Source: Streptomyces bobili (GTDB taxonomy: Bacteria; Actinomycetota; Actinomycetes; Streptomycetales; Streptomycetaceae). From it: 35,569 bases of DNA. Below the pieces are notes generated by a model. It searched no databases and was not told where the DNA came from. It worked only from the letters and a program-made list of their open reading frames with translations. Position 1 is the stretch's first letter; the number at the start of each line of letters is the position of its first letter. The DNA is taken from the NCBI RefSeq assembly GCF_002154575.1, contig NZ_MUBA01000251.1:1-35569 (forward strand). The letters run 5' to 3'. Shown here one piece after another: positions 7,066 to 13,255 of the stretch. The position numbers and the translations under genes were made by a program.

Positions 7066-8238
7066 GCGGTAGGCGTAGTACGCGGCGGTCGGGTACGACG
7101 CGATGATGCTCGCCACCGACCTGCTGTAGGTGTTGGTGGAGTGGTACGTCAGGTACGGGACGCCCCGGCTGCGGGACGTGACGATCATGGTGTGGTCCTT
7201 GGAGCCGTCCTTGTCGAAGTCGACCTGGAGGACGTCGCCGACGTCCATCTGGTAGACGTTGGCGAGGCTGGTCGTCCGCTTGGAGTTCTGGGCGAACCAG
7301 GACCACTCGTTGACGCCGATGAACGAGTGCGACTGGATGTCGGCGTTGCCGAACCACCTGGTGTAGTCGTACACGTAGCCGGGGACGTGCTTCCAGCCGC
7401 CCGCCTTCAGGGCCTGGCTGACGAAGTTGGTGCAGTCGCCGCCCGCGCCCTGCCCGTTGAAGTCCGGGTAGGCGGTGTTGTAGTTCGACCAGTACTGCTT
7501 GGCGTAGGCGGCCATCGCGTTGTAGTCCAGACCGCTGGCGGTGAAGTTCTTCGCGTTCGCCGGGCCGGGGTACGAGGTCGACGCCTTGGGAGCCGACGGC
7601 GTCGTGCTGGTGGTGGTCGCCGCCACCATGGGCGCGACGGACGGCCTGGCCGTCTGGTTCACCGCGAGGCCCTCGTCGGTGTCGCGGATGCCGGTCAGCT
7701 GCCAGTTGCCGTGGCGGTCGGCGGTGAACGTCAGCTCGTGGTGGGCCTGGAAGCCGGTGGCCTTCGGCTCGTCGCCGCGGACCTTCTCGTAGGTGAGGGT
7801 CGTGGTCTCGGTGACCGCGACCTTGGCCTTGCGGCCCTTCACGTTCGTGGCGTCCAGCGTGACGGCGGTGCTGCCCTTGCTGTACTTCTCGCCGAGCTTG
7901 GCCAGCCGCTCCTTGCGCTGGTCCAGCGAGGACAGGGTGGCGTCCTCGGTGCGGTTCTGCTTCGACGACAGCGTGACGTCACCGGAGAAGCCGTCGGTCA
8001 GCGGCTTCCCACGGTTGTCCTGCTTGCCGTCGACCAGGGCTTCGGTACGGTCGGTGAAGACCGCGTCGGCGAGGCGCTGGAAGGTGGCCTTGGTCCTGGC
8101 GTCCACCTTGGGGTCGTCGACGACCGCCGCGCCGGCGCTCCAGTTGGGCAGCAGGGCCACGCCTGCGACGACGGAGGTGGCGGCGGCCCCGAGTATCGCG
8201 GCGCGGCGCCGCGTACGGCTCAATTTCCTTGACTTCAC
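7060..8238 (-). CDS. Secreted amidase-domain (amidase_6) protein, putative cell-wall hydrolase
   Basis: 392 aa from GTG 8238, with GAGGGGAAAT as ribosome binding site. The signal peptide (about 1-38) has an RTRRRAAILG positive region and A-G-A-A cleavage region; Tat export is possible. Residues 45-195 form a lipocalin- or NTF2-like unknown region. A Thr/Ser/Pro linker (about 200-225) leads to the C-terminal amidase_6 domain (about 235-392), with the nucleophile in GGDCTNFVSQ (Cys269) and a histidine in KDHTMIV (His349). The family is a CHAP/NlpC-related papain fold predicted to cleave peptide or amide bonds in the wall. It is the most downstream of three minus-strand envelope genes but has its own 148-bp leader with a predicted RBS-masking structure. 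Confidence 0.88.
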   Translation of the reverse strand: MKSRKLSRTRRRAAILGAAATSVVAGVALLPNWSAGAAVVDDPKVDARTKATFQRLADAVFTDRTEALVDGKQDNRGKPLTDGFSGDVTLSSKQNRTEDATLSSLDQRKERLAKLGEKYSKGSTAVTLDATNVKGRKAKVAVTETTTLTYEKVRGDEPKATGFQAHHELTFTADRHGNWQLTGIRDTDEGLAVNQTARPSVAPMVAATTTSTTPSAPKASTSYPGPANAKNFTASGLDYNAMAAYAKQYWSNYNTAYPDFNGQGAGGDCTNFVSQALKAGGWKHVPGYVYDYTRWFGNADIQSHSFIGVNEWSWFAQNSKRTTSLANVYQMDVGDVLQVDFDKDGSKDHTMIVTSRSRGVPYLTYHSTNTYSRSVASIIASYPTAAYYAYRT

Positions 8239-8246
8239 GAATATTT

Positions 8247-8320
8247 CCCCTCTTGCCCCGGCGGCTGGATGCCGGGGTAGCGCATCTTTGCATGCCATGT
8301 GTGGCTCGTGTGAAGAGGGG
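8247..8320 (-). promoter_or_regulatory. 5' leader of the amidase gene that can hide its ribosome binding site
   Basis: On the minus strand CCCCTCTT (8320-8313) is perfectly complementary to AAGAGGGG (8254-8247), which contains the ribosome binding site. Between them a hairpin CCCCGGC/GCCGGGG (8277-8271 with 8262-8256) can form, bringing the two arms together. Upstream, CCTATAACT (about 8350-8342) is a good -10 candidate, giving a leader of about 100 nt. I do not see the c-di-AMP (ydaO) consensus. Structure is seen; regulatory role is inferred. Confidence 0.45.
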
Positions 8321-8385
8321 GGCGGCCGTGCGGGCGTGGGAGTTATAGGACCGTCACTGCACAACTGCGTCCCGTGTCAACCCGG

Positions 8386-9669
8386 TTACTGGACGACGGT
8401 CGACCAGTCCGGCGACTGGGCCGGGTCGAGGGTGCGCAGCCGGTTCAGCGTGGCGGGCGTCTGCACGTCCATCCAGTCGGCCAGCTCCTTGAAGGACACG
8501 CACTTGACGTCCTTCTTGACGCACACGGTCTTGATCATTTCGTCGACGGCCTTCATGTAGATGCCGCCGTTCCACTCCTCGAAGTGGTTGCCGATGAACA
8601 GCGGGGCCCGGCTGCCGTAGTACACGCGGTTGAAGCCGGCCATGTAGGAGTCGACGGTCTCCTGCTGCCACTGCGGGTACTTGGCCGGGTCGCCCTCGGT
8701 CTCACCGTCGGACTGGTTGTAGAGGTAGTTGAAGTCCATGGAGAGGCCCTGGTACTTGCCGCCCTCGTACGGAAGCATCTGGAGCGGGAAGTCCCAGATG
8801 CCGTCCTTCTTCGTGGGCCAGATCTGGAAGTCGCCGGCCGAGCTGGCGTCGTAGCGCCAGCCGTAGCTCTTGGCGGCCTTCAGCAGGTTGGCCTGTCCCT
8901 CCAGGCAGGGGGCCCGGCCGCCGACGACGGCCTTCTTGATGTCGAAGGGCAGCGGTTCCATGTCGGTGTAGCCGGTGTTCGTCTTCCACTTCTCGGCGAA
9001 CCCGTAGAACTGGTCGATCTCGCTCTTCCACTCCTCGACGCTCCAGTCGCCGCCGCCCTTGGCGCCGCAGAAGTGGCCGTTGAAGTGGGTGCCGATCTCG
9101 TTGCCCTCCTCCCACGCCTTGCCGAGGTCCTCCAGCGTGGTGCGGACGTGTTCGTCGGTGGGGAAGCTGATCGCCGCCGATCCCTTGGGGTGCTGCGGCG
9201 GGCTGTAGAGGTCGGCCTTGCTCTTGGGCAGCAGGTAGATGCCGGTGAGGAAGAAGGTCATGTGCGCGTTGTACTCCCGCGCCATCTCCCGGTAGTGGGT
9301 GAACAGGCCGTCGTCGCCGGCCAGGGCGCCGTCCCAGGAGAAGACGACGAACTGGGGCGGCTTCTCCCCCGGCTTGAGCGGTACGGGCTTCAGGGTGCCC
9401 TTCTGCGGGCCGGTGTACGAGGTGGAGCCATCCCCCAGCACCTTGGTCTTGCCGTCCCACTCCGGCTCTTCGTCCGCCGATGCCGTCGCCTTGCCGCCCT
9501 TGCCCGCGGAGGCGGTCGGCGCGGTGTTGTCGGTGCGGCTCAGCACCAGGTATCCCACGACCAGGGAGGTGACGACGAGGAAGGCCGCCAGGGTCAGGAA
9601 ACCCGGATGGGCGGCAGCGGGGCGGTTCGTTGCCCGGGCCTTGCGGCGGCGGCCCGACGGTGGCGTCAT
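8386..9669 (-). CDS. Membrane-anchored polysaccharide-deacetylase-like protein with degenerate motif 1
   Basis: 427 aa. A short basic cytoplasmic N-terminus, one transmembrane helix (about 23-43) and a Thr/Ala/Gly linker precede a large extracytoplasmic domain. NodB-type features are visible: strand VVFSWDGAL (Asp113 in the place of the TFDD motif, the second Asp replaced by Gly), H195-F-N-G-H199 as the metal-binding HxxxH motif 2, and GGRAPCLEG as a motif 3-like R-x-P. The family removes acetyl groups from GlcNAc or peptidoglycan; activity of this variant is uncertain because a metal ligand seems lost. It starts 47 bp after the stop of the penicillin-binding protein gene and ends 147 bp before the amidase start. 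No clear Shine-Dalgarno sequence; the start is the most plausible ATG. Confidence 0.75.
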   Translation of the reverse strand: MTPPSGRRRKARATNRPAAAHPGFLTLAAFLVVTSLVVGYLVLSRTDNTAPTASAGKGGKATASADEEPEWDGKTKVLGDGSTSYTGPQKGTLKPVPLKPGEKPPQFVVFSWDGALAGDDGLFTHYREMAREYNAHMTFFLTGIYLLPKSKADLYSPPQHPKGSAAISFPTDEHVRTTLEDLGKAWEEGNEIGTHFNGHFCGAKGGGDWSVEEWKSEIDQFYGFAEKWKTNTGYTDMEPLPFDIKKAVVGGRAPCLEGQANLLKAAKSYGWRYDASSAGDFQIWPTKKDGIWDFPLQMLPYEGGKYQGLSMDFNYLYNQSDGETEGDPAKYPQWQQETVDSYMAGFNRVYYGSRAPLFIGNHFEEWNGGIYMKAVDEMIKTVCVKKDVKCVSFKELADWMDVQTPATLNRLRTLDPAQSPDWSTVVQ

Positions 9670-9716
9670 GTGCGGCTCATTCTCGAGAGGTTCGGGGACT
9701 GCGGTGCGGCCCGGGG

Positions 9717-11978
9717 TCAGTCGAGCGGGCTCATGGCCTGGGACCAGATGCCGTAGGGGACGCTGTCGTCCGCTGTGCCGCCGATGCCCTTCAGCGGCAG
9801 CGGTTCGAGACTCTTGGCCAAGTCGATGCGGTAGACCACGACGGCTGTGGAGACGGCCTTGTGCGTGCCGACGTACCAGGCGGCCTTGTCGTCCTGGGTG
9901 GTGCCGGCCTTGCCCGCCACCTGGACGCCGTCGGGTGCGGCGCCGGGGTGGGCGGTGCGGAAGGAGTCCGTGAGCGCCGAGGTGACCTCCTCGGCCGTGT
10001 CGGCGCCGACCGCGCGGGCCGGTTTGGGCAGGACCATCGGGACCTTGGTGCCGTTGTGGGTGATCTGCCGCACGGAGTACGGCTCGGTGTGCTTGCCGGC
10101 CGCGGCGAAGGTGGAGTAGCCGCTGGCCATGCGGATGGCGCTCGGTGTGGAGCTGCCCTGCGTCATCATGGGCACCTGCGCCCCGAGGCTGGAGGGGAGC
10201 AGTCCGGCCGCCTCCGCGGTGGCGCGCACCTTGTCCAGGCCGGTGTCCATGCCGAGCTGCATGAACGGCGTGTTCACCGACAGGGCGAGCGCCCGGTGCA
10301 GGGAGATCTGCCCGTAGGACTTGTCGTCGTCGTTGCCGGCGGCGACCTTCTTGCCGCTGCGGTCCCAGTACGGCCCCTCCGGCGTGGTCACCGGCACGCC
10401 GTCGTCGCCGTCGTAGACGGACTCCCCGGTGACCGGCGTGGCCGCGCCGTCGCGCGTCTTGTGGACGCCGTGCTCCAGCCCGGCCGCGTACACGAACGGC
10501 ATGAAGGCGGAGCCGGCCGGGACGGTGGTGGCGTTGGACTCGTTGTAGCCCTGCGTACGGTGGTCGGGGCCGCCGTGGACGGCGAGGATCCGTCCGTCCG
10601 CGGCCACCGAGGCGGCGCCGTAGTGGGCGGTCTTCGCGTTCTTCGGGTCGTCCTTCAGTGCCTTGTCGCGGGCCTTGGTGACGGCGTCGGTGAGCTGGGT
10701 CTCACGGTCCTTCTCGAAGGTCGTGTAGATCTGGTAGCCGCCGAGGTCGAAGTCCTTGTCGTCGATCTTCGCGGTCTTCTTGGCGTACTGGGAGGCGAGT
10801 TCGACGAGGTAGTCGCTCTGCTCACCGGTGTCGTACAGCGGATTGCTCTTGAGCGGCTCGGGGAATTTGGAGTACGAGGCCCGCTCGGCCTTGGAGAGTT
10901 TGCCGATGAGGACCATCCGGTCCAGGGTCCAGGTCCAGCGTTCGACGGCTCGGGCGCGGTTGGCGCCGCTCAGGGTCGGGTCGTAGAGCCCGGCGCCCTT
11001 GAGGAGGGCGGCGAGGAAGGCGGCCTCGCTGGCGTTCAGCTCGCTGACGTCCTTGCCGTAGTAGGCCTGGGCGGCGCGCTGGATGCCGTAGGTGCCGCGG
11101 CCGAACCAGCTGGTGTTGAGGTAGCCCTCCAGGATGTCGTCCTTGCTCATCTGGTTGTCGAGCTTGAGGGCGATCATCGCTTCGGTGAACTTGCGCCGGA
11201 CGGTCTGGCTCTGGTTCAGGTAGACGTTCTTGACGTACTGCTGGGTGATCGTGGAGCCGCCCTGGGTGTCGCCCTGGCCGAGCGTGCGGAAGAGGGCGCG
11301 GCTGATGCCCTTGAAGGAGATGCCGGGGTCGCTGTAGAAGCTCTCGTTCTCGGCGGCCAGGACGGCCCAGCGGACGTCCTCGGGGATGTCCTTGAGGGGC
11401 ATCGCCTGGCGCTGCACCCAGCCGGTGCGGGCCATGGGCGTCCCGTCGGCCCAGAAGTACACGTTGTCCTGCTGGGTGGCGTAGGTGTTGAGGTTGTCCG
11501 GGACGTCGGTGGCGGCGTAGGCGACGACCAGGAAGAGGCTGCTCAGGCCCAGGGTGGTGAGGAAGCCGCCGAGGGACTGCCGCCAGGAGGGTATCCAGCG
11601 GCGCCAGCCGGTGCGGCCGGGCCGCGGGTAGTGCGGGCGCATCCGGCGCGCGTAGGGGGCGAGGAAGGCCGTGAGACGCGCGACGTGCGGGGCGAGGACG
11701 GCGACGAGGGGTGCCAGTCGGGAGACGAAGGCGGCGGCGAAGCGGGAACGCACGGGCGGGCGGGGGGCTTTTCTGCCCTTCCGCCGGTCTTCCGATGAAG
11801 AAGAGCCTGATATGGAGGATTGGCCCGATATATCGAGTTCATCCTCGCTACCCGGTATGCCCTCCGGTGGCACCCGCAGCTGCATGGTTTCGTCCGCCCT
11901 GAAAGAGGCGGGAACCTTCAACTGCATGGTGGCGTCGGCCGGCTCCTGGGGCTCCTCCCCCTGCCCCGCCTGGGTCAC
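9717..11978 (-). CDS. Class A penicillin-binding protein with intact-looking glycosyltransferase and degenerate transpeptidase motifs
   Basis: 753 aa from GTG 11978 (GGAGGGAGAC upstream). The cytoplasmic tail (1-135) holds two copies of TMQL[KR]VP (Thr17, Thr31). The transmembrane helix is at about 136-156. The glycosyltransferase family 51 domain follows, with AENESFYSDPG (Glu210), GGSTITQQY (240-248), a K-F-T-E-A motif and EGYLNTSWFGRG. The transpeptidase domain spans about 430-740. Its SxxK motif reads S490-A-F-M493, SxN is intact (S567-V-N569), and KTG reads K690-A-G692. Loss of the SxxK lysine, the general base, argues against normal D,D-transpeptidation, so it may polymerise glycan only or act as a scaffold. 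It heads a minus-strand envelope gene group. The K-to-M change was checked in the codon (ATG, 10502-10500). Confidence 0.9.
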   Translation of the reverse strand: MTQAGQGEEPQEPADATMQLKVPASFRADETMQLRVPPEGIPGSEDELDISGQSSISGSSSSEDRRKGRKAPRPPVRSRFAAAFVSRLAPLVAVLAPHVARLTAFLAPYARRMRPHYPRPGRTGWRRWIPSWRQSLGGFLTTLGLSSLFLVVAYAATDVPDNLNTYATQQDNVYFWADGTPMARTGWVQRQAMPLKDIPEDVRWAVLAAENESFYSDPGISFKGISRALFRTLGQGDTQGGSTITQQYVKNVYLNQSQTVRRKFTEAMIALKLDNQMSKDDILEGYLNTSWFGRGTYGIQRAAQAYYGKDVSELNASEAAFLAALLKGAGLYDPTLSGANRARAVERWTWTLDRMVLIGKLSKAERASYSKFPEPLKSNPLYDTGEQSDYLVELASQYAKKTAKIDDKDFDLGGYQIYTTFEKDRETQLTDAVTKARDKALKDDPKNAKTAHYGAASVAADGRILAVHGGPDHRTQGYNESNATTVPAGSAFMPFVYAAGLEHGVHKTRDGAATPVTGESVYDGDDGVPVTTPEGPYWDRSGKKVAAGNDDDKSYGQISLHRALALSVNTPFMQLGMDTGLDKVRATAEAAGLLPSSLGAQVPMMTQGSSTPSAIRMASGYSTFAAAGKHTEPYSVRQITHNGTKVPMVLPKPARAVGADTAEEVTSALTDSFRTAHPGAAPDGVQVAGKAGTTQDDKAAWYVGTHKAVSTAVVVYRIDLAKSLEPLPLKGIGGTADDSVPYGIWSQAMSPLD

Positions 11979-12202
11979 TGTGTCTCCCTCCGCACTCGGT
12001 ATTGCTCGCGTAGGCAGACGTACAGACGTACGAGGGTCTGACATGGTTGCCGTCGGAACGGCAGCAAACCCTGAATCCCCCAACCTCGCGGTCGTCGCGG
12101 CGCCCTCAAATTACCAGCGCCCTTCGCAAGTTCTCCACATGAGAAATCGACAGATGTGAACACCATCGAAACTGCCGGACTCGCGTCCGCACAGAGAGGG
12201 AT

Positions 12203-12208
12203 TAATCT
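12203..12208 (+). promoter_or_regulatory. Candidate -10 element for leaderless fmdB-like gene
   Basis: TAATCT ends six bases before the ATG at 12215. An AGAGAGGGA stretch is too far (about 15 bp) for a normal Shine-Dalgarno, so a leaderless start is plausible. No strong -35. Confidence 0.4.
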
Positions 12209-12214
12209 TTCGGC

Positions 12215-12436
12215 ATGCCTCGCTACGAGTACCGCTGCCGGACCTGCGGCGACACCTTCGAACTCAGCCGTCCCATGGCGGAGTCCGGCGCGCCCGCCGA
12301 CTGCCCGTCCGGCCACGACGACACGGTCAAACTGCTGTCCACCGTAGCCGTCGGCGGCACGGTCTCCGCCCCCGCGCCCAGAGCGGGCGGCGGAGGCGGA
12401 GGGGGCGGCTGCTGCGGCGGAGGCTGCTGCGGCTGA
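12215..12436 (+). CDS. FmdB-family zinc-ribbon small protein with Gly/Cys tail
   Basis: 73 aa. The N-terminal MPRYEYRCRTCGDTFEL is the hallmark of the FmdB/CxxC_CxxC_SSSS putative regulatory family. Cys8 and Cys11 form the first knuckle; Cys30 and His34 (ADCPSGH) would form the second, with His in place of the usual Cys. The C-terminus is an eight-glycine run followed by CCGGGCCG, giving four more cysteines in the last 8 residues. The biochemical role of the family is unknown; zinc binding is inferred. The stop codon lies 3 bp from the stop of the convergent HAD gene. Confidence 0.9.
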   Translation: MPRYEYRCRTCGDTFELSRPMAESGAPADCPSGHDDTVKLLSTVAVGGTVSAPAPRAGGGGGGGGCCGGGCCG

Positions 12437-12439
12437 GGC

Positions 12440-13255
12440 CTACGGCGTCTCGCGGACGCCCTTGAGGAACTCCCGCAGGATCCGCTCCCCCGCCAGCACG
12501 CCGCGCTCGGGCAGCGCCGTGACCTGCGGTGCCGTCCAGGCCGCTTCGTGCAGCTCGCCGTGACCGGGGCGCCAGCCCCGGTCCGACACCAGCAGCAGAT
12601 CGGCGTCGAGCAGGGAGTCACCGGCCGCCAGCGTCAGCGCGGCTCCGGTGCGCCGGGCCACCTCGCGCACGGCCGCGCTCTTGGTGAGCGGCTTCGGCAC
12701 GGCGTAGATCTTGCGGCCCTGGAGCGACACGGTCCAGCCGCGGTTCTCGGCCCAGACCGCCAGCTCCTTCACCCACTCCTCGGGCAGCAGCTCGCGCTCC
12801 ACCACCAGGTAGGCGAACAGTTCCTCGGCGATGCGCTCCTTGCGCAGCCACAGCGGATCGGCGAAGGCCGCCAGGTGCGCCTGCACCTCCGCCAGCGGCG
12901 CGCACTCGTCGGCCAGCCGCGCGGTCACCACGGCCTGCCAGTCCGGGTCGGACACGCCGTCCACCAGCAGATGCCCGCCGTTGGCACAGATCGCGTACTT
13001 CGGCGGCGGGCCCGGCAGATTGATGCGCTGGTACTGCTTGCGGGTCCGGGTGGTCGTCGGCACGAACAGCGCCGCATCCCCCAGCTCGGTCAGCAGCTGC
13101 GCCGCCGTCTCCGTCATGTACGACAGGGGACGGCTCTCGTGCACCTCCACGCAGAGCAGCCGGGGCGCCCGCGCGTCCGGCATGGTCAGCGCGAGGGCCG
13201 CCGCGGAGTAGATGAGCGTACGGTCGAGGTCGCTCGCCACCAGCACCGGCATCAC
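12440..13255 (-). CDS. HAD-superfamily phosphatase of the Ter operon
   Basis: 271 aa. HAD motifs are clear: motif I D9-L-D11-R-T13, motif II threonine in FVPTTTRT (67-71), motif III Lys192 (LTKSAA) and motif IV G212-D213-S-L-L-D217. The cap between motifs II and III makes it a C2-capped, sucrose-phosphatase-like HAD. It is expected to hydrolyse a small phosphorylated metabolite in the cytosol. It is the third gene of the minus-strand operon lyase-PRTase-HAD. The start GTG overlaps the PRTase stop by 4 bp, so translation is probably coupled. In published comparative analysis of Ter systems, such HADs accompany TRSP/PRTase genes in a predicted nucleoside-like metabolite pathway. Confidence 0.9.
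   Translation of the reverse strand: MMPVLVASDLDRTLIYSAAALALTMPDARAPRLLCVEVHESRPLSYMTETAAQLLTELGDAALFVPTTTRTRKQYQRINLPGPPPKYAICANGGHLLVDGVSDPDWQAVVTARLADECAPLAEVQAHLAAFADPLWLRKERIAEELFAYLVVERELLPEEWVKELAVWAENRGWTVSLQGRKIYAVPKPLTKSAAVREVARRTGAALTLAAGDSLLDADLLLVSDRGWRPGHGELHEAAWTAPQVTALPERGVLAGERILREFLKGVRETP

Noticed and set aside
8239..8385. c-di-AMP (ydaO-type) riboswitch upstream of the amidase
   Set aside because: The context fits, but I could not find the conserved core; only a ribosome-site-masking fold is reported.
9630..11798. 722-residue open frame antisense to the penicillin-binding protein gene
   Set aside because: Val/Gly/Leu-rich shadow translation without motifs; the minus strand has all glycosyltransferase motifs in order.
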